Of a DNA stretch of 64,000 nucleotides, positions 12,533 through 23,689 are shown piece by piece; position 1 is the first letter of the stretch, and the number at the start of each line of letters is the position of its first letter. The notes beneath the pieces were generated by a model. The model did no database searches. It had not been told where the DNA came from and saw only the letters and a list, made by a program, of their open reading frames with translations. Source of the stretch: Malus domestica. Its lineage: Eukaryota > Streptophyta > Magnoliopsida > Rosales > Rosaceae. The position numbers and the translations under genes are program-made. Location of the stretch: NCBI RefSeq assembly GCF_042453785.1, contig NC_091671.1, positions 36,161,001 to 36,225,000 of the forward strand. The letters are read 5' to 3'.

Positions 12533-15500
12533 CTACACTACCAATTCCCTCGGTGTTTGTGTTTCAAGAAATGTGTCATAATTCAAGCTTCTTGCAACTT
12601 CGAAGAAATGTTTAACAGATTCTTCAGGTGTCCGTACAAGAACACCATGCCCTAGATTGAGGATGTGTCCCCTTGGCCCTGCAGACCTCACCACCCTGAA
12701 TATATTGCGTTAGTTTTATAATTATACACAATTCAGAACTGAAAGAAAGAAAGAAAACCACAAAAGATCAAAACCTTAAATTCCCTTTGACTATCCATAT
12801 AGAATAAAATAGAAGCTAACAATCGTTTGAACAAATTTTTTATTTAACTGAACATCTGAGCCAGTAAATATTGGGGCAAGGACTTTATTCCAACCAGTTT
12901 CCAAGTGCTAAGCTGGTTTTTCATTTTTTATAAGTTTTAGGTGAAGCCAAGTTAATCTGGGAAAAGTTTGATACTACCCAAATATTAGTTTTTAGACAAA
13001 GAAGTCGGACAATCCAATCTGTTACAAATTCAGGCAAGTGCCTACAAGTGATTTCACTACCCATTCGTTATCTAGCATCATACAAACCAGTGGTCCCAAA
13101 TCCAAGTTCGTATTGCAGGTAAGTTTTGAATAATATTAGTTGTAAGTTTAGAGAAGTTCCTGTAACAAACCTTTGAATTTCTTCGGTCAAGGAAGGAAGA
13201 GGAGAAAATAGGTAAGCAGGGTCCACATTTCCCTGTACACTGATCTCACTACCCAGTCGTTTTCTACCATCAGCTATGTCTACCGTCCAGTCAAGCCCAA
13301 TCACATCTACGCCAGTTCCTTTCATACGCTCAAGAAGGCCACCATTCCCATTAATGTAGAGAACAAGTGGTGTTTTAGGGCATCTTTTCCTAACTGAAGT
13401 CACGATCTGAAATTTAAGAAAAGTATCGTGTGAGCAGAAGGAAAAGGAAGCAACTTATACCTATAAAGAAAAACATGAGTAATTTCCATATGCACCTGTG
13501 TGAGAAGAATCCCATTTAGAGAAATATATTATGTAAAACCTAATAATGACTGTCCCTACACATATGTCTCCTCCCTCACCTCTTGGATATAAGGCTTCGA
13601 CCAGCTATCCCACATGGCTGGTGGTAGTTGCCCACCCCATGAATCAAATATTTGTATGCAATGTGCCCCTGCTTCTACTTGGAAAACAATGTAGTCTGAT
13701 ATTGCTTGAGTCAAATGAGAAAGAAGAGCCCTCAATACATGTGGTGCTGTATGGCACATGCTCTTTATTTTTGTATATGTGGAAGTTGAACCCCCTTCTA
13801 CTATGTATGTAGCAATCGTCCAGGGTGCCCCTACAAAACCCAAAACAGCAGCATGCCCACCAACCTGAATGAAAGAATAAGTGAGAGAAGCATGTGTACA
13901 AAGATTGAAAATTATAACCAGACATCTAATAATCATTCTCAATCTAATACAGTTGATCTTCTTTTTCAAGCATGTAATAAGTGTCTAATAACTACCTCCC
14001 GCCGCAGTATCTTTAAGGATTCCCCCACAAAGTGCAGTTTGTCCAAGTCAATCGGATGCAAGGTCTTCAATCCCTCTTCAGAAACAATGGGTGTCTGAAT
14101 AACAGGACCCTTGACGTCTTCTATGTCAAAGGGAACACCAAATGCAGGTAGAGGCGTAAGTATGTCAGAGAAAATAATCACTCCATCAGGACGGAAAGCT
14201 TCCCAAGGCTGCAAAGAAATTTCCACAATGAGATCAGTTGTCTCTGACCTCTCTCTGAATGATGGATACTTCTCTGCAAGCTTTCTGTAAACAGCCATAT
14301 ACCTTCCTGCTTGGCGCATCATCCATGCTGGAGGCCGACTTACAGGATCTCCTCTCGCAGCCTTAACCAAGAGTGGATCTGGGAGCAGGAAGTGGGGAGT
14401 TTAAAATGAATATGAAAAATGAAAACTTTTATATAACAATGAAACCACAATTTCAAAGAAGAGTTCTTAAAATTAAACATCAAACAAGAGAAAATATTAG
14501 AAGAAAGGGCTCAACATTATTTGTTGTAAGTATTAGTAGGCACCAGCATTTACAAGAAGTGACGAACAAAGAAATGCCACCTATTAGCACACTATATGTA
14601 TATACATCTTTAATGGGTTAAACTTCAATTCAAAGATCAACCTCTAGATCACCTAATCCTGTTACTACCTAAGCCAAGACAGACGGTCGACATATACTGT
14701 GCATAACAGAAATGCAAACTCAACCTTATCACATACCACTACAGCACAGTTGCTCTCTATAGTTCATGGAACATAAAGTAAAAACAGACTTCATTGATGT
14801 ATTATACTTCCCAACTATGTTTTTTCCGGAAAACTATCTAGAATTCATCCATTTGAGTATAGTTCGATATCAAATGTAGCAATGTATACTCAGACAACAA
14901 AAAAGCACCGAAGCCCTCAAGTGCTATAACAGCACTTCTAGGACAGCTTCGATATCCATTGACTTTTCCTTTCTCCATGTTACGGTGACACTCTTAGAGC
15001 TCTCACAACATCACAGATGCATGACCAAGAGTGTCTTCAACAACCTTTTCTCTGATCTTTTTCACCAGTTGGTCCTAAATCAACCAACTAGAGTTTTATT
15101 CTTTTTAAATTCAGCTTCATTTTCAGTATCAACACACATTTATCACTATGTTGAACACCGAACATTTTCGATGAAAAATTAGAAGCAACTAATCAGAACC
15201 TGGATACTGAGAGTTAAATTACGTTCTTTTTCTATTAGTCCCACTGGGAATTACTCATTGATTCAATATAATCAAGCTAAAATGCAAGAAATTAAAAACG
15301 AACAATAACCCATATCAAATTAAAATAAAATAAATATCCCAAGAAACCAACCAAACGATTAAACTTCAAAAAAAAAAAAAGAACAAATATTTGCAAAGTT
15401 GGGAGGGAAGGAAGCATACCAGAAGATGAAGAGGAGGAAGAAGAGCATGTTACAGAAACCTTTCTGTGGGGGCATTTTCTTTTGGAAGAAACCGAGAATC

Positions 15501-15639
15501 CAGTGAGAGAAGTAGAAGTAGAAGCTGCTCCCGACTGCACGAATAAGCTCGAAGATTTCCATCTCAGAGAGCTGTTCACACTGCAAATACCAAATTTCAG
15601 TTTTATAGACCCCCCAAGTGGCCCAGACGCCAAATTCAA
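12533..15639 (-). CDS. HEME1: Uroporphyrinogen III decarboxylase, plastid
   Basis: Removes four acetate carboxyls from uroporphyrinogen III to give coproporphyrinogen III in the chloroplast branch of haem and chlorophyll synthesis. Exons read on the minus strand: 15639-15420, 14378-13996, 13864-13580, 13406-13171, 12695-12533; all junctions are GT-AG and join in frame to 428 residues. Exon 1 gives a Ser-rich transit-like leader (about 73 residues). Exon 2 carries the family signature [13 protein letters not shown] and the catalytic FSD aspartate region; exon 3 has [17 protein letters not shown]; exon 5 has GHILNLGHG. The sequence is of the HEME1 rather than HEME2 type. Oddities: the normally glycine position after GHGVLV is arginine (VRTPEE), and intron 4 contains a degenerate copy of part of exon 4. 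A CT/GA repeat lies just upstream of the start. Confidence 0.95.
13047..13110 (-). pseudogene. Decayed partial copy of HEME1 exon 4
   Basis: The stretch TGATTTCACTACCCATTCGT and the next 40 or so bases resemble TGATCTCACTACCCAGTCGT and following bases at 13240-13300 within exon 4, in the same orientation. It lies in intron 4, so it looks like an old local duplication of about 60 bp. Confidence 0.55.
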
Positions 15640-15663
15640 AGTCAGAACTGAAGTTGAAGAAAC

Positions 15664-15667
<4 letters not shown>

Positions 15668-15701
<34 letters not shown>
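15668..15701. repeat. GA/CT microsatellite in HEME1 leader
   Basis: (GA)n on the plus strand, (CT)n in the HEME1 sense, starting about 30 bp upstream of its ATG and probably in the 5' UTR or core promoter. A second, shorter GA run is at about 15747-15760. CT-rich leaders are common in plant housekeeping and plastid-protein genes. Confidence 0.9.
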
Positions 15702-15703
<2 letters not shown>

Positions 15704-15761
15704 TTGCCTGGCCGGAGCAGATAAACCCATTTCGGTTCGGATAGATGGAGAGAGAGAGAGA

Positions 15762-16714
15762 GTGAAAACGGTAGAGTGGATGAGTTATATTATATTGGGC
15801 TCTGATATGGAGGCCCTGTTTGACCAGAAAAAAAAAAAACAAGACCCAAGATAAAAGTAAAACTTGAACGAAGACGAGTCCAATACTCTTTGGGAATGGA
15901 AATAATTAGAATTCTCTCCCACACATTATTTTTTACAAGTCAGCGACTGAGATTAGTCCAATGAGATTTGGTTAAATCTTAACCTTCGCTTTTTGTGTTT
16001 TGATGCACAGGAGAGCATCACTCTGGAAATAATTGGGGATATTTTCTCAAATGTGAAAACCTTTTGAATAGAGACAATTTTGAAACTATGATCCAAATGG
16101 TTAATTGAGTGTTTATATATATATATATATATATGAAGCTTTTCCAGAGTTAAGGACTTACATGAAACGTATTTAATCCTAGTACATAAAAATGCATATT
16201 TGAATCGTGACATCAGAATGACGGTCCATTTCATTTAAGTCCTATCATACATTTTTTTTTTTTTTTTTTGAGGAAAAAGTCCTCTCATACTTTACATGAA
16301 TGGTCAATTAAGTTTAGTATGATTTTCAGAAATTGGCAATTACAAAATAGGGTCTGAAGCATTATACTATTAGTTTCTTTTTCGGTCTAATAGTCAAGTT
16401 AGCTTTTGTTTTTCGTTGTAGAACTCAGTCCACTATTTGTTTGCATTAACGTCAAATCAACCATACGTGGATTAACAATTCAAAAACATCTTATAATTCT
16501 TAATTAGATAGTTGTAAATAGCCCCAGACCTGTAGAACTAATTAAGTTAGTCCACTGTTTCATGTAGCTTGGGAAGGAAATTTTGAGGCATGTGTACATG
16601 ATCCTTTACATGCAAGACCTATTGCTCATTGGTGGGCTGGTTTACAATAGATTGTGACCAATTAAAATAGATTTTACAGTCTGTTATTTATTGTGTCAAA
16701 CGGTGAGATTGACA
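15762..16714. other. HEME1 upstream region and intergenic
   Basis: No gene found. It holds an (AT)n run near 16116-16133 and a T-rich stretch near 16251-16270. Confidence 0.5.
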
Positions 16715-16719
16715 GAACT

Positions 16720-17234
16720 TGTTTATACCATACTTGACCAATCCCGAAACTACTGAGCATCGGTCAACGTTATACCGTCAAGGACCCAGAAGAGTTTCCC
16801 TCCAACCAAGAGGCCAATCACAGCGCGACCCGTGTCGACATCAAAAGCCAATCATAGCGCAACACGTGTCAACATCAAAAGTCAATCACAACACGACACG
16901 TTTCAATGTCAGAATGAAACTAGAAACTCTCTTCTATAAATAGAGACCATTCTCTCACAATATTTCCTAATGTTATTTGTACTAAATCATTCACTAGTAC
17001 TCACTAAAGGAGAGCTTGAACCTATGTACTTGTGTAAACCCTTCAAAATTAATGAGAACTCCTCTACTCCGTGGACGTAGCCAATCTGGGTGAACCATGT
17101 ACATCTTGTGTTTGCTTCCCTGTCCCTATCCATTTACATACTTATTCACACTAGTGACCGGAGCAATCTAGTGAAGGTCACAAACTTAACATTTTCTGTT
17201 GTACCAAAGTCCTCACTGATTTTGTGCATCAACA
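16720..17234 (+). mobile_element. Solo LTR with 5-bp target duplication
   Basis: A 515-bp segment starting TGTTTATACC and ending GTGCATCAACA, flanked by GAACT on both sides (16715-16719 and 17235-17239). TG...CA ends plus a perfect 5-bp duplication define an LTR insertion. There is no second LTR or coding region nearby, so the element was removed by LTR-LTR recombination. It retains a TATA box (TCTATAAATAGAGA, about 16932-16945) and three upstream tandem repeats. The ending resembles Athila/Tat-type Ty3 elements, but the family is not proven. Confidence 0.88.
16813..16914 (+). promoter_or_regulatory. Three 34-bp promoter repeats in the solo LTR
   Basis: Three consecutive 34-bp units (16813-16846, 16847-16880, 16881-16914), each built as GCCAATCACAGCGCGAC, then CGTGTCGACATCAAAA with substitutions. 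Each has a CCAAT-like word, and the second has a G-box-like CACGTG. They sit about 20 bp upstream of the TATA box, which suggests a repeated transcription-factor-binding module of the LTR promoter. Confidence 0.75.
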
Positions 17235-17873
17235 GAACTAAACATGATGAGTTATAAATCAACAATAAAGTGGGTTATTTAACATAACCTTATGCATGAG
17301 TTACAAGTCTTGTTTTACATGTCTTTGCCGATCCAATTGTATCCCTAAGGCTCAATCCCATCTAGCTCAGCAAACAGGCTTTTAGAGTAATGAACTCTAA
17401 TGGTGAACACAAGGTCGATTTTTTTATACATTTGAATGCATAAACAATTTCCGATTCAAATATTTTGTTTTTTGAAAGATAATCTTCAAATAAACATTAA
17501 GAAATTCAAAATTTTTAATTATAAAATTTATACAAAAAAAATACATTATTCGCTTAAATTAGGATATAAGCATTCCCCATGAGCGAATGCAATTATTATC
17601 CTTTAAAAATTTTCTATATCAGCATTAATAAGGCATGTATGAGGGATTAGAAAATGACTCCTTTCAAGTAGGGATTTGAATATCCTCTCACATGCTTTTG
17701 TAATGTATAGATGGGTATTTTCTAATCTCTCCTATCAACATCATTCGATCCATTCTTGACTAACTTGATCTCAATCCCTTTAAACTTAAAATTTATCGTC
17801 CAAACATAGCTTAAAGATATATGTGAGTAATAATTTGGTGACGGTTACTACAAGAAGTTAATAACGTGAATTA

Positions 17874-18059
17874 GCCACTTAGTATTATGGTCTAGTGGTA
17901 TTCCTCTTCACTTGTAAGTAAGAGGTATTAGGTTCGATTTTCGCCAAAGACAAATTTAAACTACATTATTATGGACAGTCAATTGTGAGGCTTAATCCAC
18001 TTCTCACCCCTTAATTTAGATAATATCGTTTGTGAAAAAAAAAATTAAAAAAAAATAAA
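17874..18059 (+). mobile_element. tRNA-derived SINE, copy 1
   Basis: Starts GCCACTTAGTA. It has an RNA polymerase III box A (TGGTCTAGTGG, 17888-17898) and a box B-like GGTTCGATTTT (17931-17941), and ends in an A-rich tail. Flanking duplication ATAACGTGAATTA / ATAACGGGAATTA (17861-17873 and 18060-18072, one mismatch) supports target-primed insertion. Confidence 0.85.
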
Positions 18060-18348
18060 ATAACGGGAATTAACATAGGTAACTTTTGGAGGTCAACAAG
18101 CTCTCCGCGAACGTAGTTCCTTACAAAAAGCAAAAACATACGTTCTTGTGTGAATACTGAATAGTAGGAGCCAAATTTAAGCAAAAATAACACCTAAAAT
18201 TGGATGAAATTGAAACCACAAGGAAATAATTTTTTTTTAACAAATGATATTATTCACACTAAGGGAATATTAGTAGGCTTAGCCTCACAATGGGTTAGTA
18301 ATAATATGGTTCAAATTTGCCTTTGACGAAAATCGAACTTAAAATCTC

Positions 18349-20960
18349 GGGTAAAAGACTGTTTACTACCATCATGTTTCGTGGTTTTCAACATTTAGTA
18401 CATCAAGGTTTTTTCGTCTCAGAGTCATACTTAAAGTGTAAATTTTGGGACAGTCTCATACATCCGTTAGTCAAACTGTTAAGTCTCCCGTTAACCGTGA
18501 TGTGGCGCCCATGTGGACACTGACTGGACGCCACATGTCATCCACGTGGAAATTAAAAATAAATTATTTATAAAATAAAAAAAATTATATATATATATAT
18601 ATATTTAAATAAAAAAATAAAAAAATAAAAAAAAACCTTCATATTCCCTAGATTCGGAGGAAGAAGAAGAAGAAGGAAGAAGGAGAAGAATGGGAAGGAA
18701 GAAGGAGAAGGAGGAAGAAGAAGAAAAAAAAAATCTTCCCCAGATTCAGAGGAAGAAGAAGAAGAAGAAGAAGAAGAAGAAGGATGAAGAAAAAAAAAAG
18801 TTGCAGTCGGAGGAAGAAGAAGAAGGAATCTGCAACCCAGATTTGGAAGAAGAAGAAGAGGAGGAGGAGGAAGAAGAAAAAATAAATAAAAATCTTCCCC
18901 AGATTAGGAGGAAGAAGAAGAAGAAGAAGAAGAAGGAAGAAGAAGGAAGAAGGAAGAAGAAGGAAGAAGGAGAAGAAGGAGTAAGAAAAAAAAAGTTGCA
19001 GTCGGAGGAAGAAGAAGAAGAAGGAGGAGGAAGAAGAAGAGGAAAAAGAAGAAAGAAAAAAAAACGAATTTGCAACCCAGATTCGGAGGAAGAAGAAGAA
19101 GAAGAGGAGGAAGGAAGAAGGAGGAAGGAGAAGGAAGAAGGAAGAAGGAGGAAGAAGGAGGAAGAAGAAAAGAAAAAAAAATCTTCCCCAAGATTCGGAG
19201 GAAGAAGAAGAAGAAGAAAGAAAAAAAACGTGGATGACACGTGGTGCCCAGTCAGTGTTCACATAGACGCCATGTCACAGTTAACGGGAGACTTAACAGT
19301 TTGACTAACGGATGTATGAGACTGTCCCAAAATTTACACTTTAGGTATGACTCTGAGACGAAAAAAACTTGATGTACTAAATGTTGTAGTTGGAGGAAGA
19401 AGAAGAAGAAGAAGAAGAAGAAGGAGAAGGAAGAAGAAGGAGAAGGAAGAAGAAGGAAGAAGGAAAAAGAAGGAAGAAGGAGAAGAAGGAGTAAGAAAAA
19501 AAAAAGTTGCGGTCGAAGGAAGAAGAAGAAGAAGGAGGAGGAAGAAGAAGGAGGAAGAAGAAGCAAGAAAAAAAAAGAAAAGAAAAAAAAAACGAATTTG
19601 CAACCCAGATTCGGAGGAAGAAGAAGAAGAAGAAGAAGAAGAAGAAGGAAGAAGGAGGAAGGAAAAGGAAGAAGGAAGAAGGAGGAAGAAGGAGGAAGAA
19701 GAAAAAAGAAAAAAAAATCTTCCCCAAGATTCGGAGGAAGAAGAAGAAGAAGAAAAAAAAAAAACGTGGATGACACGTGGTGCCAAGTTAGTGTTCACAT
19801 AGACGTCATGTCACAATTAACGGGAGACTTAACAGTTTGACTAACGGATGTATGAGACTGTCCCAAAATTTACACTTTAGGTATGACTCTGAGACGAAAA
19901 AAACTTGATGTACTAAATGTTGCAGTCGGAGGAAGAAGAAGAAGAAGAAGAAGGAAGAAGAAGGAAGAAGGAAGAAGAAGGAAGAAGGAGAAGAAGGAGT
20001 AAGAAAAAAAAAAGTTGTAGTCGGAGGAAGAAGAAGAAGAAGGAGGAGGAAGAAGAAGGAGGAAGAAGAAGGAGGAAGAAGAAGAAAGAAAAAAAAAAGA
20101 AAAGAAAAAAAACGAATTTGCAACCCAGATTCGGAGGAAGAAGAAGAAGAAGAAGAAGAAGAAGAAGAAGGAAGAAGGAGGAAGGAGAAGGAAGAAGGAA
20201 GAAGAAGGAAGAAGGAGGAAGAAGAAAAGAAAAAAAAAATCTTCCCCAAGATTCGGAGGAAGAAGAAGAAGAAGAAGAAGAAGAAAGGAAAAAAAACGTG
20301 GATGACACGTGGTGCACAGTCAGTGTTCACATAGACGCCATGTCACAGTTAACGGGAGACTTAACAGTTTGACTAACGGATGTATGAGACTGTCCCAAAA
20401 TTTACACTTTAGGTATGACTCTGAGACGAAAAAACTTTGATGTACTAAATGTTGCAATCGGAGGAAGAAGAAGAAGAAGAAGAAGAAGGAAGAAGGAAGA
20501 AGAAGGAAGAAGGAGAAGAAGGAGTAAGAAAAAAAAAAGTTGCAGTCGGAGGAAGAAGAAGAAGAAGGAGGAGGAAGAAGAAGGAGGAAGAAGAAGAAAG
20601 AAAAAAAAAGAAAAGAAAAAAAAACGAATTTGCAACCCAGATTCGGAGGAAGAAGAAGAAGAAGAAGAAGAAGAGGAAGGAAGAAGGAGGAAGAAGAAAA
20701 GAAAAAAAAAATCTTCCCCAAGATTCGGAGGAAGAAGAAGAAGAAGAAAAAAGAAAAAAAAAACGTGGATGACACGTGGTGCCCAGTCAGTGTTCACATA
20801 GACGCTATGTCACAGTTAACGGGAGACTTAACAGTTTGACTAACGGATGTATGAGACTGTCCCAAAATTTACACTTTAGGTATGACTTTGAGACGAAAAA
20901 AACTTGATGTACTAAATGTTGAAACCACGAAACATGAGGGTAGTAAACAGTCTTTTACCC
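18349..20960. mobile_element. Non-autonomous Mutator-type element with GAA arrays
   Basis: Ends GGGTAAAAGACTGTTTACTA...TAGTAAACAGTCTTTTACCC with terminal inverted repeats of roughly 200 bp (18349-18545 and 20763-20960). It is flanked by the 9-bp duplication TAAAATCTC (18340-18348 and 20961-20969). Long inverted repeats and a 9-bp duplication indicate a Mutator-like (MULE) element. It has no transposase. The interior is almost pure GAA/GGA purine sequence, alternating with copies of the right terminal repeat. Long Glu/Lys or Ser/Phe/Leu frames here are artefacts of this repeat. A second family member is at 37088-38592. Confidence 0.9.
18655..20925 (+). repeat. Tandem array: purine block plus terminal repeat
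   Basis: The terminal-repeat sequence beginning CGTGGATGACACGTGG recurs at 19229, 19765, 20297 and 20764, giving spacings of about 536, 532 and 467 bp. Each copy runs through GACTGTCCCAAAATTTACAC to GATGTACTAAATGTTG. Each is separated by GAA/GGA-rich sequence carrying the recurring words TTTGCAACCCAGATTCGG and AATCTTCCCCAAGATTCGG. The element's right end has thus been amplified about four-fold in tandem. Confidence 0.88.
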
Positions 20961-21226
20961 TAAAATCTCTTACTTACAAGTGAAGATGAATATCACTAGA
21001 CTTGTCCTACTAAGTGGCATCACTAGAAATAAATTGGATTACATAAATAAAAGAAAGCCAATAGGACCTAAGAAATTAGGGTTCACAATTTAATTTGTGG
21101 TTTTCAGCTTCCTTCTTCACAATATAGAAAAGCACCCCAGCGGGCCCAGCCCTTAAGACTAATCATCTTCATTTCAACAGTACTAAGATTATCGGAGGCA
21201 AAAAGTTTTACTAATACGATTTAGAC

Positions 21227-22899
21227 ATGGGTTCAAAATTTAGTCATGGAATTACGTGCTTTTTGTTTTTGGTAACAATATTTGCCATCAAAGCCAAAAC
21301 GGATGGTATCGATCTTGACATAAAAAAATTTGGGGCCAAGGGTGACGGCAAGACAGGTGATACTGCTGTAAGAACAACTTTTGCTTATGAGATTGTAAAT
21401 CACGATTATTTTTTATCAAAATAGAGACTAATTGTTATTAAATCAAATGATGTTTGGTAATAGGAATACGGGAAAAAAAAAATTATATTTACAGTGAGAA
21501 TTTCGGAATAGCAATAACAATTTTTTAAACTAATATATGATTCTGGGATTGATTGTAGGCTTTTTCAAATGCATGGCAAGAAGCATGCAGATCCAAGAAA
21601 GAGAGCGTCCTTACAATACCAAAAGGAACATATATAGTCGGTAAACTTGAATTTATGGGACCCTGCGAATAATCGGTGGAAATTGAGGTTGAAGGAACAG
21701 TGCAGTCTTCAGATACGAAGTGTAACTGGAGGTGCCCATCCAAATGCGTGGATTACTTTCCAAAATATCAAGAACTTGTCAATCTATGGAGAAGGCACTT
21801 TTGATGGCAAGGGAGTTGATAAGGATTGTCCTTCAACTACAACTGGAAACAAATGCACCAGTAAACCTATGGTACGTACGTACGTAAGTCCCATGCAAGC
21901 ATGCATGTTCGCATTCGTAAGTCATTTCAGTTTTTTTTTTTTTTTTTGGGTTAACTGTTGATCTTCGGCCTTTTTAATCATTGCACTTGTTTTTCGGTTA
22001 GATGTTATATGAATGTTAGACAAAAATATAAAATAAAATTGAATACTGAAGGGCACTAAATTAAATGCTCAACTTAACAAAAAGCTAATTTGTTTGATTA
22101 ATTAATAGTTTCCTTGATTGAATGCAGAATTTTCTTTTCTTTCGGGTCACCAATGCAGAAATCGGAGATATAACCTCGACCAATTGCGACTACGTCCACA
22201 TTGGCATTTTTGAGAGCACCAACGTGTTAATCGAAGATGTTAACATCTACGAAATGGGTTCGGATGGAATTCTAAGTAATCAACAAAAGTTAACATCACA
22301 ATGTAGATATCATAATATACAACAGCAACTGCATTACCATTAGCAACGATAACTCTGATATCCATGTCGAAAAAATGCCTTGCGAGGCCGGGAACGGACT
22401 TGGTATCGGACCCCTGGGTACCGATCAGTTCGAAAAATCCGTGAAGTGCGTGACCGTTAAGAACTGCACCTTTGGGCACACTGAGGGAGGCATTCGTATC
22501 GAGAGTTATCATGGTTCTCAAAAACCTTTAGAGATTTCCAATTTGATTTTTGATGACATTATCTTGGACTACACCCAGAACACTCCTATAATCTTGACCC
22601 AAGAGTTATGCATTCCCCCGAAAGGCAAAGGGCGTTGTGAAAAGACGGTGCCCTCGAATTTTAAGATATCGAACGTGAGCTTCAAGAACGTCAAGGGCAC
22701 GACCGTGCACGCTACCGTTGTCAAACTTTCGTGCGGGGAGGGGGCATGCAATGATGTGAAGTTTAGTGACATGAGCGTAAATGTGATAGGGGGCGACAGT
22801 CCCGCAGCTTAGTTTGACTGTAAGAACGTGAAGCCGATTGTGTCCGGCACAGTTCAGCCTTCAGCTTGTAACAAAATCCAAGCCGAACAATCCGAGTGA
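21227..22899 (+). pseudogene. Polygalacturonase (GH28) pseudogene
   Basis: Remains of a secreted pectin-degrading polygalacturonase, of the exo/pollen-like type. Exon 1 (21227-21367) has a signal peptide and FGAKGDGKTGDT. Exon 2 (21559-21871) has FSNAW and IPKGTY, then WITFQNIKNLSIYGEGTFDGKG in a shifted frame. Later parts (22128-22812) carry GLGIGPLG, GGIRIES, ISNVSFKNVKG and VVKLSCGEGACNDVKFSD. Damage: in-frame stop at 21670-21672; frameshifts around 21690-21720 and 22265-22330; the catalytic GDDC region reads NSNC (22321-22332), so the catalytic Asp pair is gone; and an in-frame stop at 22810-22812 precedes the conserved C-terminal tail ending at 22899. Confidence 0.9.
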
Positions 22900-23072
22900 T
22901 GACATGAATTGGTCGACATACGTCTACAGCATTGTTAGGGTTTGGATGGAAAATAATGTCCAAGTCAGACGCCCCTTCATACACATAACTGAATGATGAG
23001 TGGCGATTTATGGATAAATATTTACTCAACAAAAGTATAAAATAGATATGATTTCTACAAATAATTAGTTTT

Positions 23073-23440
23073 TGTTGAAAATGTTGGTGGGTTAGTGAAT
23101 GCCCATAGTGATATTGAAAACCTCGGTAGAATTTTTCAATGTCCACACACAGATTCCCAATGCCCACAAATGTGATGTAGATTTTGGAAACAACATGATC
23201 ATATTTTCAAAGTCATGTGATGTAAATTTCAAATTGTAATAATGCAAGTTGCTCTATAATAATAGAGCACTCGACTGCAATCAAAACACACGGAAAGAAA
23301 GAAAGATCAATTACATCATCTATTCCTCCCTCTCTTTTTTTTTCATCCCCTAGTGCTATAGTTACAGTGTGATATTTTACCTCTGCTTCGCTCCTGTCAC
23401 TAGTAAAGGTTATCTCTCTAACTTTTATATATTTATAACA
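23073..23440 (+). repeat. 5' LTR of the copia element
   Basis: 368 bp, from TGTTGAAAATG to TTTATAACA. Compared by eye with the 3' LTR it carries some two dozen differences, so the insertion is old. The TATA region reads CTATAATAATAGAG here but CTATAAATAGAG in the 3' LTR. Confidence 0.92.
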
Positions 23441-23689
23441 CGTTATCAGCATGAGTCTCTAAAACCTAACCATTTTCTCATTTCTCTTAGCCGAACGAAA
23501 GAAAGGAAAAAAATGTTTCCTATAAGGTTTTTACTGTTCATCTTCTTCATCTGCCTTAACTGCGCGATATACCTTCGCAATGAACTGTTTGCTCCATGCC
23601 TGCTTCTAATTCTCAACTTAACAGTTACATACATCTTTGATTTCTTGTTTGGTGTAGATCTTGATTACTAACCCAGTACTTATTTATGT

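Larger units (their letters stand above)
18231..21018 (-). mobile_element. SINE copy 2, split by a Mutator-type element
   Basis: Same SINE family on the minus strand. The 3' part with its A-tail (seen as T-run) is 18231-18348; the 5' part is 20961-21018, ending at the diagnostic GCCACTTAGTA start. The 2.6-kb element at 18349-20960 interrupts it exactly where the SINE reads GAGATTTTA, duplicated as TAAAATCTC on both sides. A degenerate SINE target duplication is possible but not certain. Confidence 0.8.

Noticed and set aside
18648-20839. Many long open frames (up to 204 codons) encoding poly-Glu/Lys or poly-Ser/Phe/Leu
   Set aside because: They are produced by GAA/GGA simple repeats in every frame within a transposon and show no protein-like complexity.
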